This document shows, piece after piece, positions 18,797-28,026 of a stretch of DNA of 64,000 bases (position 1 is its first letter; each line of letters opens with the position of its first letter). The translations under genes were made by a program, and so were the position numbers. Source of the stretch: Oscillospiraceae bacterium. Its GTDB lineage: Bacteria > Bacillota > Clostridia > Oscillospirales > Oscillospiraceae. The notes under the pieces were generated by a model that was not told where the DNA came from, did not search any database, and saw nothing but the letters and a program-made list of their open reading frames with translations. The stretch covers positions 22,868-86,867 of the forward strand of contig WQVH01000004.1 of the NCBI GenBank assembly GCA_009781695.1, written 5' to 3'.

Positions 18797-20386
18797 ATGC
18801 CAAAATTTGTATCTCTTGAAGAAGCGGTCAGCCACGTAAAGAATAATGACATGCTTGTAGTCGGAGGATTCGGCTCTTATGGCAGCCCGGAAGAACTCTT
18901 AGAAGGTCTCGCCACAAGATATGAAGCGCAAAGCCAACCTAAAGACATTACAGTCGTCTGTGGCATCACTCCGGGGGATAAACTTGAAGTAGCAGACGAA
19001 CCTGCTCGCGGATATAATCTGGGTGTCAACAGACTCAGAGCCGAGGGTCTCATCTCCACTATCCGCTGCGGCAATCTGACTGATGCACGTGCCATCGCAT
19101 ATGCGGTCGGCGACAACAAAGTCGCAGGATACCTGCCCCCTATGGGTGTTATGGTTAACCTATTTCGGGCAGTCGCAGGCGGACGTCCCGGACTGATTAC
19201 CAAGGTCGGACTCGGAACCTTCTGTGATCCGCGTAACGAGGGCTGTGCGGTCAACGAAAAGGCGCGTGCGCAAGGTGCTATCGTAAGACTTATGGAAATC
19301 GACGGCGAAGAGTATCTATTCTACAATGGATTTAAGCCCAATGTCTGTTTCTTGCGCGGCACATATGCTGATGAAGATGGAAATATTTCCATGAAACATG
19401 AAGGCTTGCACGGCACAGAGCTAGAAATCGCAATCGCCACACGCAACAGCGGCGGCATTGTTATTGTCCAAGTGCAGGAAATCGTAAGACGCGGCACATT
19501 ATCTACCAAAGACATCAGGCTGCATGAAAAATTTGTAGACTTTATTGTCAAGGCTGAAAACCCGGTCAATAGTCGCCAGTGCTATGCGACAATGAGTTAC
19601 CGCCCTGAACTTTCAGGCGAGGTAAAGCTTGCAGGCGGCGGTGTAAAGAAGCTTCCGCTCAACTTGCGTAAGCTTGTCGCTCGCCGTGCAGCGCTTGAAC
19701 TCAAGCCGGATTTAATCATCAACTTCGGCAGCGGTATGCCCTCCGGAATCGGAAGTGTCGCTGCAGAAGAAGGGTTAGGTCATGGCATGACCGCATCTGT
19801 TGAATCAGGGCCTATGGGCGGCCAAGTCCAAGAGGGACTGTCTTTCCCCGGTGTTGCCAATGCAGATGCTATATTCGCCCAAACAGATACATTGGATATG
19901 TATGACGGTGGCTTACTCGACATCGCATTTCTCGGCGCTGCTGAGATCGATGAAAAGGGCAATGTCAATGTTTCTAAATTTGCCGGACGTTGCATCGGCG
20001 CAGGCGGCTTTATTGACATTTCGCAGAACACTAAAAAAGTATATTTCATGGGCAACTTCACTGCCGGCAAACCGAAGCCCGAAATCGAAATCACAGGTGA
20101 TGGGCTCAACATCATACAAGACGGCAGCGAAATGAAGTATGTCAAGAAAGTTCAGCAGATCACTTTCTCCGGTGAGTATGCAGTAAAGAGCGGACAGGAA
20201 ATCATGTATCTTTCCGAGCGCGCTGTATTTAAGCTGACTCCGGACGGTCTCATGCTTGTTGAAATTGCGCCCGGCGTTGACTTACAAAAAGACATCCTTG
20301 ACAAGATGGAGTTCACTCCGCTTGTCAGCCCTAAACTCAAACTCATGGACGCACGACTCTTCCGCGAAGGTCTCATGGGCGTGTAG
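18797..20386 (+). CDS. Acyl-CoA:acetate/propionate-type CoA-transferase, paralogue 2
   Basis: Second fused CoA-transferase of exactly the same length (529 aa) as the gene at 14520-16109 and clearly paralogous, sharing YGSPEELLEGLATRY, CGITPGDKLE, GTYADEDGNIS and the catalytic Glu motif SVESGPMGGQV near residue 335. Differences are scattered through the length, so this is an old duplication, not a recent one. GGAAGTAGGAAG lies before the ATG. With two such enzymes flanking the BKACE and dehydrogenase genes, one could activate the substrate acid and the other exchange CoA onto the product or acetoacetate. A terminator follows. Confidence 0.9.
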   Translation: MPKFVSLEEAVSHVKNNDMLVVGGFGSYGSPEELLEGLATRYEAQSQPKDITVVCGITPGDKLEVADEPARGYNLGVNRLRAEGLISTIRCGNLTDARAIAYAVGDNKVAGYLPPMGVMVNLFRAVAGGRPGLITKVGLGTFCDPRNEGCAVNEKARAQGAIVRLMEIDGEEYLFYNGFKPNVCFLRGTYADEDGNISMKHEGLHGTELEIAIATRNSGGIVIVQVQEIVRRGTLSTKDIRLHEKFVDFIVKAENPVNSRQCYATMSYRPELSGEVKLAGGGVKKLPLNLRKLVARRAALELKPDLIINFGSGMPSGIGSVAAEEGLGHGMTASVESGPMGGQVQEGLSFPGVANADAIFAQTDTLDMYDGGLLDIAFLGAAEIDEKGNVNVSKFAGRCIGAGGFIDISQNTKKVYFMGNFTAGKPKPEIEITGDGLNIIQDGSEMKYVKKVQQITFSGEYAVKSGQEIMYLSERAVFKLTPDGLMLVEIAPGVDLQKDILDKMEFTPLVSPKLKLMDARLFREGLMGV

Positions 20387-20412
20387 GGTCATAAAAGAAG
20401 CTCACCTAATCG

Positions 20413-20452
20413 AAATGCCGTTTCTCCGGAATCAGAGAGGCGGCATTTTTCT
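20413..20452 (+). terminator. Intrinsic terminator after CoA-transferase 2
   Basis: AAATGCCG pairs with CGGCATTT, with an inner TCTC/GAGA pairing, followed by a run of T. Confidence 0.85.
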
Positions 20453-20503
20453 TTGATCATTAAAGCAAGCTTTATCATTTCTTATCTGCATCATCAAGTG
20501 CGG

Positions 20504-21352
20504 TTAGTGGAATGCGCCCGGAATATAGTCAATCCGCACAGCGTATACCCGAAGTCTCTCACTATCATCAGCAGTAAATGTACATGTCGATAAAATAAGT
20601 ATATGTTCCGCAGTTTCGGGCACTGTGCGAATCGTCCTTGCCAGCGTAGCGCTCGTGATCCGCCGAGGGTCATTCTCTGTATCCCATGCGCTAATCACGC
20701 GCACTGCAAATATGCGATAAGTTAAAATCCTCCAATCCGATGTCACCATGCTGATATATTGATTTTCTTCCAAAAATACGGCATCACGTAACCTATGCAA
20801 GGGTGCAAACATAGAACCATCTCTCATATTGTGTCCATATATTATGGTGACCTCATCATTAAAAGCCGCATCATTGCGATAATCCATAAATATCGCACCG
20901 GACGAATTGCGCTCTCCTCGAAATGTCGTATTTAAATAACGCACATTATTTCGCCCCTGAACAACAGGATAATCTATCACGCCCTCTAATCTAATCCACC
21001 CTATGAAGTCCGGATTTTTTTCCAGTAATGTTTCCATTGGATCAGTAAATTCCTCATGCGTCGGAAGATCAGAACGCGAAATTCCGGGACGAGGCACAGA
21101 CACCGTTTCCAATGCGTCCGATGAATCGTGTGTCTCCTGCGGCGTTACAGGCCACATGGGTATAGCCTCTATGATTTCACGCAGTTGCTGATACTCATTT
21201 CTTGCTGCGGTGTATTCCAAATGACCTGAGATGAGTCGAAATAGCGCAAAGCCTATTAACACCAGTCCTATGACAATCAGAGAGACATATATTATCCACC
21301 CTTTGGTTTTTGGGGCTTGTCTTTTTTCACTTTTGTCGTTTCGGTTGCTCAT
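20504..21352 (-). CDS. Class B sortase
   Basis: 282-aa membrane-anchored cysteine transpeptidase. The ATG at 21352 has GAGGTG seven bases upstream. A basic N-terminus and one membrane segment (IIYVSLIVIGLVLIGFALF) are followed by an extracellular sortase domain: PDFIGWIRLEGVIDYPVVQG, IFMDYRNDAAFNDEVTIIYG in parts (FMDYRNDA, IIYGHNM with the catalytic His), LILSTCTFT with the nucleophilic Cys near residue 260 and the Arg in SERLRVYAVRI. Sortases join proteins with sorting signals to the wall or into pili; none of the secreted proteins encoded here ends in an evident LPxTG or NPxTx signal. It is monocistronic as far as seen. Confidence 0.92.
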   Translation of the reverse strand: MSNRNDKSEKRQAPKTKGWIIYVSLIVIGLVLIGFALFRLISGHLEYTAARNEYQQLREIIEAIPMWPVTPQETHDSSDALETVSVPRPGISRSDLPTHEEFTDPMETLLEKNPDFIGWIRLEGVIDYPVVQGRNNVRYLNTTFRGERNSSGAIFMDYRNDAAFNDEVTIIYGHNMRDGSMFAPLHRLRDAVFLEENQYISMVTSDWRILTYRIFAVRVISAWDTENDPRRITSATLARTIRTVPETAEHILILSTCTFTADDSERLRVYAVRIDYIPGAFH

Positions 21353-21464
21353 AGATCTACACCTCATCGCCCGAAGCACTTATATTATGACGACACTATA
21401 GATGATATCTTAAATGGCTCACATCATGCGCACATCACATGAAACTGTATCCGGTGTACAAAAG

Positions 21465-21542
21465 AAAAGATTCTTCGGGCGGTAAACGCCCTCAGAATGA
21501 CATCCGAGGTTTGTCATTTTGAGCCATAGCGAAGAATCTTTT
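21465..21542. repeat. Long imperfect palindrome, paired copies of a dispersed repeat
   Basis: AAAAGATTCTTCG (21465-21477) pairs with CGAAGAATCTTTT (21530-21542), and CTCAGAATGACA (21491-21502) pairs with TGTCATTTTGAG (21512-21523). Each arm is a copy of the element seen singly at 62231-62259. Lying between the ends of etfA and the start of the sortase gene, it may also end the long minus-strand operon, since the minus-strand 3' side is T-rich. Confidence 0.75.
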
Positions 21543-21590
21543 TTATTGTGGAAACACTTGTTATATCGCCGTCTTTTTGTAATTCCCCTA

Positions 21591-22607
21591 TTACGCCCTG
21601 AGTTTCTTAATTTCTGCGGTCAGCGCAGGCACTACTACTTTTAAGTCACCCACTACACCGTAGTCAGCAATTTCAAAAATCGGCGCATCGCCATCTCTAT
21701 TGATAGCAATAATTACATCCGACCCGGTCATACCGGCAAGATGCTGAATTGCGCCGGAGATACCGCAAGCAATGTAGAGCTTCGGTCCAACCGTCTTACC
21801 GGTCTGACCCACTTGATGTCCATGATGAATCCAACCTGCATCAACTGCTGCGCGAGACGCACCGACAACACCACCAAGCAAATCGGCCAGTTCCTTAAGG
21901 AGCGCAAAATGCTCTTCACTACCCAGTCCGCGTCCTCCGGAAATGATGACCTCAGCGTCTTCGAGCTTAACCATGCCCTCTACAGCTTCTGCAACTTTTT
22001 CTATAAGTGTCGTGCGCACGACATCTTCCGGAAGCGCAATATCTTCATTGACCACATCTACAGTACGACCGGTGTCCGGATCGCCGCGCTTGAAGATACC
22101 CGGACGAATCGTGCCGATTTGCGGACGTGCTTCCGGAGTCTCCACAGTACTCAAATAACGGCCTGAATATACCGGACGAGTCCATGCAATAACGCCATTT
22201 GCACCTACTTCAATATCTGTACAATCTGCCGCACAACCTGTGCACAGACGTGCTGCAAGACGAGGTGCAAGCTCACGCCCATTGCTGGTTGCGCCGAACA
22301 GGAATGCTGCCGGTTTATACTTTTCTACCAATGTTTTAAGCGCATATGTATATCCTTCAAGAGTATACTCAGCATATGCATCGCCACTCACGGTGATTAC
22401 TTGATCCGCACCAAAAGATGCAGCCGCTTTACACGCCTCATCAAGATCTTTTCCGACCAAAACTGCCACAACTTGATCTCCGGCTGCCGCAACTTGATCT
22501 CCGGCTGCCGCAACTTTTTTGCCTGCGCCGATTATTTCAAGACCTACATTCTTAGCTTTGCCGCCAAACACTTCGACAAATACCCATACATTCTTACAAT
22601 CACTCAT
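21591..22607 (-). CDS. etfA: Electron transfer flavoprotein, alpha subunit
   Basis: 338-aa FAD-binding subunit of ETF, last gene of the operon. It begins MSDCKNVWVFVEVFGG and ends with the FAD domain: GGRGLGSEEHFALL, GASRAAVDAGWIHHGHQVGQ (split SRAAVDAGW, HHGHQVGQTGK), ACGISGAIQHLAGM and IAINRDGDAPIFEIADY, all standard EtfA features. GGAGG precedes the ATG. Together with EtfB and the adjacent acyl-CoA dehydrogenase it probably forms the electron-bifurcating Bcd-Etf complex that couples crotonyl-CoA reduction to ferredoxin reduction. A 21-base tandem duplication near its N-terminus (22470-22511) adds AAAGDQV in frame. Confidence 0.95.
   Translation of the reverse strand: MSDCKNVWVFVEVFGGKAKNVGLEIIGAGKKVAAAGDQVAAAGDQVVAVLVGKDLDEACKAAASFGADQVITVSGDAYAEYTLEGYTYALKTLVEKYKPAAFLFGATSNGRELAPRLAARLCTGCAADCTDIEVGANGVIAWTRPVYSGRYLSTVETPEARPQIGTIRPGIFKRGDPDTGRTVDVVNEDIALPEDVVRTTLIEKVAEAVEGMVKLEDAEVIISGGRGLGSEEHFALLKELADLLGGVVGASRAAVDAGWIHHGHQVGQTGKTVGPKLYIACGISGAIQHLAGMTGSDVIIAINRDGDAPIFEIADYGVVGDLKVVVPALTAEIKKLRA
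22470..22511. repeat. 21-base perfect tandem duplication inside etfA
   Basis: The unit AACTTGATCTCCGGCTGCCG plus C occurs twice in direct succession (22470-22490 and 22491-22511), encoding AAAGDQV twice without changing the frame. Confidence 0.9.
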
Positions 22608-22621
22608 TATTCCCGCCTCCT

Positions 22622-23416
22622 TTATATGACTCCGGCATTGCTGAGCAGTGCCGTCAGTTTCTCGGCGGAAAGCTCGCCGGTTTCTTCTTCAATCTTAACG
22701 CCGCCTGTTTTACGCTCAGGAATGTATGTCTTTAGCGTCGTTGTGGGCTGCCACACACTGGCCGCGCCATCACCGAGATCAGCAGCTGCAAACACAGGAA
22801 TTTCTGCACGGTTTGCTGCCATCTTCGACTTAACCGATGGAAATCGCAAATCATATTCGGTCTTCGTGACCGTAATCACCGCCGGAAGTGCTGCATCAAC
22901 AATGACAAATCCATCTTCGGTTTCGCGGGTCGCACGGACTTTTCCATCAACGATGGACAGCTCACGAGCATATGCAAGCTCAGGACAATCAAGGTACTCT
23001 GCCAATTGTGGGCCTACTTGACCTGCATCGGTGTCATTGGCTTGCCTGCCAAGCAGAATCAAATCAAATTTTGCTTCTTCCGCTGCTTCGATTTTGGGTA
23101 TGACCAATGACAGGACATAGCTCACGCCCAATGAATCAAGGCTTTCAAAACTTGCATCATTGACATGATAGGCTTTATCAGCACCTACAGCGATGGACGC
23201 TTTTAGAATATCTTTTGCCTTGTCACCGCCAACGGTCACAACAACAATCTTGACCGCTGCATCGGCATCTTTCATGCGGATTGCGGTTTCCAGTGCGCAA
23301 GCATCAAATGTGCTTAAAATTCTTGGAATCGTGTCGAGATTCGACGTGCCTGCACCTGCATCGACTTTGAGTTCCTCTGTATTGGGAACTTGTTTTACAC
23401 ATACCAGTACGTTCAT
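22622..23416 (-). CDS. etfB: Electron transfer flavoprotein, beta subunit
   Basis: 264-aa partner of EtfA. The N-terminus NVLVCVKQVPNTEELKVD and the nucleotide-binding LLGRQANDTDAGQVGPQLAE (LILLGRQANDTDAG) are characteristic, as is the C-terminal RFPSVKSKMAANRAEI. EtfB carries AMP or, in bifurcating ETFs, a second FAD. GGAGG lies eight bases before the ATG. It is 14 bases upstream of etfA and 34 bases downstream of the acyl-CoA dehydrogenase gene, in the clostridial bcd-etfB-etfA order. Confidence 0.95.
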   Translation of the reverse strand: MNVLVCVKQVPNTEELKVDAGAGTSNLDTIPRILSTFDACALETAIRMKDADAAVKIVVVTVGGDKAKDILKASIAVGADKAYHVNDASFESLDSLGVSYVLSLVIPKIEAAEEAKFDLILLGRQANDTDAGQVGPQLAEYLDCPELAYARELSIVDGKVRATRETEDGFVIVDAALPAVITVTKTEYDLRFPSVKSKMAANRAEIPVFAAADLGDGAASVWQPTTTLKTYIPERKTGGVKIEEETGELSAEKLTALLSNAGVI

Positions 23417-23450
23417 CTGGTTCCTCCTTGTAACAATGTAACAATAATTA

Positions 23451-24584
23451 TTATTTTAAAACTTGCTGGGCTATTACCATCTGTTGGACTTGTGATGTGC
23501 CTTCAAAAATCGTCAGCACACGTGCATCACGGTACATACGCTCAATTGGGTATTCTTTTGAATAACCATAACCGCCATGCAGTTGCAACGCCTTGCTTAC
23601 CACATCCAGAGCCATTTCAGTCGCAAAATATTTTGCCATGGAAGAATCTTTCGTAACATCTTCGCCCATGTCCATTCTGTACGCTGCATTGTACACGAGC
23701 AGCTTCGCTGCATTGATTTGTGTTTCCATATCTGCGATCATAAAGCGCAGTGCTTGGAAGTCTGCCAGATACTGACCAAATTGCTTACGCTCTTTGATGT
23801 GCTTTACAGCCTCTTCCATTGCACCTTGCGCTACACCGATGCCCTGGCATGAAACACCGATACGTCCGATAGAAAGCGTCTTCATCGCAGTGATGAATCC
23901 CTTATCAATTTCGCCGAGAATTTCGCTCTTAGGCACACGGACATCTTCAAGCACGACATCACTTGTGGCCACTCCGCGCAGTCCCATTTTCTCTTCATGT
24001 TTGCCGATAGAAACGCCGGGCAAATTCATATCCACGATAAATGTCGTGATGCCCTTTGCGCCTTTGTCCGGATTCGTCTTTGCAAAGACAACACAGTGAC
24101 TGGCAAAAGGTGCACCGGTGATAAAAGTCTTTCTACCATTGAGAATATAATGATCACCATCCTCAATCGCCTTTGTGGTCATTGCACCCGCATCACTACC
24201 TGCACCCGGCTCAGTCAGGCCAAAAGCCATAAATGCCTCACCCGCCGCAATAGCAGGAACATATTTTTGCTTTTGTTCTTCCGTACCTGCCAAAAGGATC
24301 GGTGCAGTAGACAGTGAGTTGGCAGAAGAAAAAGTCAAGCTGCATGTAATGCTCTTTTTACAGATTTCTTCCATCACACATACATATGAGCGTGTATCTA
24401 AGCCAAGTCCGCCGTACTCTTCGGGAATTTTTAGCCCATATAAGCCCATTTCCGCCATTTCATCATAGATGGCTTGCGGAACTTCATCATTGTGATCGAT
24501 CTCATTGGCGATGGGCGCAAGTTTTTTTTCGGCAAACTCTCTTGCGAGTGCACGAATATCATCATGATCTTCGTTAAAAAACAT
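23451..24584 (-). CDS. bcd: Acyl-CoA dehydrogenase, butyryl-CoA dehydrogenase-like
   Basis: 377-aa flavoprotein reducing crotonyl-CoA to butyryl-CoA. The three-domain ACAD pattern is intact: PEEYGGLGLDTRSYVCVME, AFGLTEPGAGSDAGAM for FAD/substrate binding, GRKTFITGAPFA, LQLHGGYGYSKEYPIERMYR (split LQLHGGYGYSKE, IERMYRDAR) and the catalytic Glu in TIFEGTSQVQ near residue 364. GGAGGAAAAGGA lies before the ATG. Adjacent etfB and etfA make a bifurcating Bcd-EtfAB complex likely. A second, more diverged ACAD gene lies upstream in the same operon (26344-27504). Confidence 0.93.
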   Translation of the reverse strand: MFFNEDHDDIRALAREFAEKKLAPIANEIDHNDEVPQAIYDEMAEMGLYGLKIPEEYGGLGLDTRSYVCVMEEICKKSITCSLTFSSANSLSTAPILLAGTEEQKQKYVPAIAAGEAFMAFGLTEPGAGSDAGAMTTKAIEDGDHYILNGRKTFITGAPFASHCVVFAKTNPDKGAKGITTFIVDMNLPGVSIGKHEEKMGLRGVATSDVVLEDVRVPKSEILGEIDKGFITAMKTLSIGRIGVSCQGIGVAQGAMEEAVKHIKERKQFGQYLADFQALRFMIADMETQINAAKLLVYNAAYRMDMGEDVTKDSSMAKYFATEMALDVVSKALQLHGGYGYSKEYPIERMYRDARVLTIFEGTSQVQQMVIAQQVLK

Positions 24585-24605
24585 TCCTTTTCCTCCGTAT
24601 TTTGA

Positions 24606-25448
24606 TTAATAAGTATAAAAACCTTTGCCGGTTTTTCTGCCCAGTTGTCCGCCTCTGACCATGTTCTTTAAGAGTAGGCATGGTCTGTATTTTGGATCTC
24701 CGGTCTCTGTGAACAAAACATTCATGATATTGAGCACTGTATCATTTCCGACCAGGTCAGAAAGCGCCAGCGGACCCATCGGATGATTGGCACCCAGACA
24801 CATCGCCTTGTCAATATCCTCAGCGCTTGCTACACCTTCCATCAGTACGGTTGCCGCTTCATTGATCATTGGAATGAGCACTTTGTTTACGATAAATCCA
24901 GGGCTGTCTTTTACTTCGACCGGCTCTTTTCCGATTTCTATCGACAGTGCTTTGATTTTGTCAAATGTCTCATTCGATGTGTCGATGCCTCTGATGATTT
25001 CAATGAGCTTCATTATAGAGGCCGGGTTGAAAAAATGCATTCCGATGAACTTGTCTTTGCGTCCCACTGCCGCTGCCAGCTCTGTAATAGAGATAGATGA
25101 GGTGTTGGTCGCAAAAATGGTCTCCGGCTTGCACAAGCCATCAAGTGTCTTAAATAAATCTTTCTTTATATCCACATTTTCGATGATCGCTTCTATGACA
25201 AGGTCTGCATCCGCACTGTCTCCGAGGTCGGTCGAGAATTTTATCAAACCCAACATATCAAGCTTTGATTCTTCGGTCATCTTGCCTTTTTCTACGAGGC
25301 GCAAAAGTGTCTTTTGAAGCTTGCTTTGTGACTTTCCAATGATGTCATCGGTCATATCACGAACCACGACTTCATAGCCTTTCTTCGCAAACACTTGGGC
25401 TATATCGGTTCCCATCGTTCCGGCACCGATGATGCTGATTTTTTTCAT
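24606..25448 (-). CDS. hbd: 3-hydroxybutyryl-CoA dehydrogenase
   Basis: 280-aa NAD(P)-dependent enzyme interconverting acetoacetyl-CoA and 3-hydroxybutyryl-CoA. ATG 25448 is chosen since GGAAG lies just upstream and the family begins [20 protein letters not shown] ([12 protein letters not shown]). Catalytic residues are in [30 protein letters not shown] (His) and [18 protein letters not shown] (Asn). The C-terminal [19 protein letters not shown] and [11 protein letters not shown] complete the match to clostridial Hbd. It lies between crt and bcd in the operon; no thiolase gene accompanies them. Confidence 0.95.
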   Translation of the reverse strand: MKKISIIGAGTMGTDIAQVFAKKGYEVVVRDMTDDIIGKSQSKLQKTLLRLVEKGKMTEESKLDMLGLIKFSTDLGDSADADLVIEAIIENVDIKKDLFKTLDGLCKPETIFATNTSSISITELAAAVGRKDKFIGMHFFNPASIMKLIEIIRGIDTSNETFDKIKALSIEIGKEPVEVKDSPGFIVNKVLIPMINEAATVLMEGVASAEDIDKAMCLGANHPMGPLALSDLVGNDTVLNIMNVLFTETGDPKYRPCLLLKNMVRGGQLGRKTGKGFYTY

Positions 25449-25531
25449 AGGCACTTCCTTTCGTAAAATGGTGGAACGCATGCTTGCGACGCACCGAGCT
25501 GATGTAGCATTTCGGTGCGTCTGCATAGGCG

Positions 25532-26305
25532 TTACTTGTTTTTAAATGAGGTTACTTTTTCCTTGTTTACAAACGCATTCATTGCATCTTTTTGGTCTTC
25601 GGTGGAAAAGCACAGTCCGAACGCTTGCATTTCAAACTCCAGCCCCGTGTTTATGTCACACTGCATGCCTTTGTTGATTGCGATTTTGCTCTGCCGCACA
25701 GCTATCTGAGCATTTTCGGCAATTTTTTGAGCCATTTCAAATGCGACATCCATGAGTGTTTCTCCCGGCACTACCTTGCTGACCAAGCCGATGCTCAACG
25801 CTTCTTGAGCGTCAATCACTGCTCCTGTAAAGATCAGTTCCTTAGCCTTGGACATCCCGACCACTCTGGGCAGGCGTTGTGTCCCGCCAAATCCGGGTGT
25901 AATACCCAGTCCAACTTCCGGCTGGCCGAATTTTGCTTTTTCACCGGCAATTCTGATATCGCAAGCCAGCGCAAGCTCACAGCCCCCACCCAATGCAAAC
26001 CCATTGATCGCTGCAATGACAGGCTTGGACATTTCTTCAAACTTCGAAAATACCTTATTGCCTTTTTTACCAAAGGCACGCCCCTCATCTGCGGTATAGT
26101 CTTTCATCTGTGCAATATCTGCTCCTGCAACAAATGCCCGACCCGCACCGGTGATGATTACAACATAAACATCATCGTCTGTTCTCGCTTTCGACGCCGC
26201 TTCTTTTAGCGCTTTTAGCACTTCAATATTCAGCGCATTGAGCGCGTCCGGCCGATCAATGGTGATTACCGCTACATGTTCTTTTTTTTCATATTTTACG
26301 GACAT
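25532..26305 (-). CDS. crt: Enoyl-CoA hydratase (crotonase)
   Basis: 257-aa crotonase hydrating crotonyl-CoA to 3-hydroxybutyryl-CoA. ATG 26305 has AAGGAG ten bases upstream; the longer frame starts at a GTG overlapping that site. Key motifs are [17 protein letters not shown] for the CoA-binding/oxyanion loop, [21 protein letters not shown] for the oxyanion hole, and the two catalytic Glu positions in GCELALACD and [20 protein letters not shown] (PEVGLG). The C-terminus ends near TSFKNK. It belongs to the crotonyl-CoA branch of the operon with hbd and bcd. Confidence 0.94.
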   Translation of the reverse strand: MSVKYEKKEHVAVITIDRPDALNALNIEVLKALKEAASKARTDDDVYVVIITGAGRAFVAGADIAQMKDYTADEGRAFGKKGNKVFSKFEEMSKPVIAAINGFALGGGCELALACDIRIAGEKAKFGQPEVGLGITPGFGGTQRLPRVVGMSKAKELIFTGAVIDAQEALSIGLVSKVVPGETLMDVAFEMAQKIAENAQIAVRQSKIAINKGMQCDINTGLEFEMQAFGLCFSTEDQKDAMNAFVNKEKVTSFKNK

Positions 26306-26343
26306 GCTAAGCACACTCCTTTTCACGCTTATACTCTATAGCA

Positions 26344-27504
26344 CTATCTATTTTGCTGATAACCCAGCTCAATACCGGCTATGATACCCATGTGGATATT
26401 CGATGTACCTTCGAGTGTCTCAAACTGCTTTGCATCACGCAGCCACCTGCCGCAAGGATATTCATCCGAATAGCCGTAAGAGCCATAAATTTTCATCGCT
26501 ACATTGGCACCATGAACGGCTGCATTACAGGCAAAAACCTTAGCCATCGAGGTTTCTTGCTGGCTGGGTAGTCCATTTTCCTTGAGCCATGCCGCTCTAA
26601 ATACCAAAAACTTCGCCGCATCGTCTTCCAGTTTCATCTCAGCGATTTGCTGTTGAATCATTTGGAATTTACCGATCTGCTGACCAAACTGTGTGCGCTC
26701 ATTTGCATATTGGATGCTGCCCTCAAGACATGCCGCAGACAACGCTGCTGCACCTGTGGCGCAACCCATACGGGTGTTGTTGAGCATCCACATGCACAGT
26801 TGGAAGCCTTTGTTTTCTACACCGAGCAGGTTGGCTTTCGGAATCTTTGCATCTTCAAAAACGATTTCGGAAGTGGGCGCAGGCCACATACCGACTTTTT
26901 TGTGAATCGGTATTCTTTCAACGCCTTCGGTGGTTTCGTTAAAATCTACGATGAAGCATGAAATGCCCTTTGCACCCGCGGCCGGATCGGTTTTTGCGAA
27001 AATCAGCATAATGTCTGCCGTATGTCCACCGGAAATCCACATTTTTGAGCCATTGAGCAGCCAGTGGTCGCCGCAGTCTTTTGCCGTCATTTTCATGCTG
27101 CCGACATCGGAGCCCGAGTTTGCCTCAGTAATTGCAAAACTACCAACATATTCACCGCTGCAAAGTCCGGGGATATACTTTTGCTTTTGCTCTTCGGTAC
27201 CATGATGCAAAATAGTCATCGCAGGACCCCAGACATTGCCGGATATGCTCAAACGCCATGATGTGTGGACTTTAGAAATCTCATAAAGCGCCGCAACACC
27301 TTCCATCCAGCCCAGTCCGTTTCCGCCATACTCTTCAGGAATAGAAAAACCTAAAAGACCCAATTCACCCAGTTGCGAAAGAATCTCACGGCGATAGTGG
27401 TGGTTTTCTTCATCTTGTTCGATCCAAGGTGCGATTTCTTTTTTAGCGAAGTCTCTTGCCATTTCGGCAATCATTTCCATGTCTTCGGTATATGCAAAAT
27501 ACAC
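26344..27504 (-). CDS. Second acyl-CoA dehydrogenase family protein
   Basis: 386-aa ACAD paralogue of the gene at 23451-24584 but clearly diverged. It keeps PEEYGGNGLGWMEG, FAITEANSGSDVGSM, GSKMWISGGHTADIM and the catalytic Glu position LEGTSNIHMG near residue 372, so it is probably active. GTG at 27504 is used, with GGAGG ten bases upstream. Its place directly after the carboxyltransferase and biotin carrier genes would suit an enzyme making the glutaconyl-CoA-type substrate (for example glutaryl-CoA dehydrogenation) or a different acyl chain length; this is inference from context. Confidence 0.85.
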   Translation of the reverse strand: MYFAYTEDMEMIAEMARDFAKKEIAPWIEQDEENHHYRREILSQLGELGLLGFSIPEEYGGNGLGWMEGVAALYEISKVHTSWRLSISGNVWGPAMTILHHGTEEQKQKYIPGLCSGEYVGSFAITEANSGSDVGSMKMTAKDCGDHWLLNGSKMWISGGHTADIMLIFAKTDPAAGAKGISCFIVDFNETTEGVERIPIHKKVGMWPAPTSEIVFEDAKIPKANLLGVENKGFQLCMWMLNNTRMGCATGAAALSAACLEGSIQYANERTQFGQQIGKFQMIQQQIAEMKLEDDAAKFLVFRAAWLKENGLPSQQETSMAKVFACNAAVHGANVAMKIYGSYGYSDEYPCGRWLRDAKQFETLEGTSNIHMGIIAGIELGYQQNR

Positions 27505-27518
27505 TATTTTAATCCTCC

Positions 27519-27908
27519 TTATGCGATTGATACAACAGGCTTACCGCTTTCAAGCATATCGCCTTTTGCAACAAATACTTCTTTGATCGTACCGGCACGC
27601 GTGGCCACGATTTCATTTTCCATTTTCATAGCTTCAAAGATCAAAAGCACCTGATTGGCTTTGACCTGATCTCCTGCTTTTACGCTTACAGACAGTACGG
27701 TACCCGGGAGCGGCGCTAAAACGCTCTCGGCACCGCCTGCCGAAGTTGCTTCTGCTTTTGGCGCAGGCGCTGCGGGCTTTGGTGCGACCGGAGCAGACCT
27801 TTGCACCGGAGCTGCTGCTTGGACTGCTGCCACTACAGGTGCGCCGCCAACTTCTTCGACATCTACTTCATACGTATTTCCATTTACCGTTACTTTATAG
27901 TTTTTCAT
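27519..27908 (-). CDS. Biotin carboxyl carrier protein of a decarboxylase/transcarboxylase
   Basis: 129-aa carrier. An N-terminal segment (KNYKVTVNGNTYEVDVEEVG) leads to an Ala/Pro-rich flexible linker of about 45 residues and a biotinyl domain with LIFEAMKMENEIVA; the Lys in AMKM near residue 95 is the biotinylation site. The size and linker match GcdC/OadC/1.3S-type carriers rather than AccB. GGAGG precedes the ATG. It lies downstream of two carboxyltransferase genes, which would both use it as shared carrier. Confidence 0.92.
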   Translation of the reverse strand: MKNYKVTVNGNTYEVDVEEVGGAPVVAAVQAAAPVQRSAPVAPKPAAPAPKAEATSAGGAESVLAPLPGTVLSVSVKAGDQVKANQVLLIFEAMKMENEIVATRAGTIKEVFVAKGDMLESGKPVVSIA

Positions 27909-28026
27909 AATCGATTACATCCTCCACTCATATTATAAATGATTCAATGATTTATGGTGTATCGCGATGGGACTTAGACCCCGGAGATTATTTTATTGCA
28001 TTGCGCATGTTTCGCTTTATATCAGT

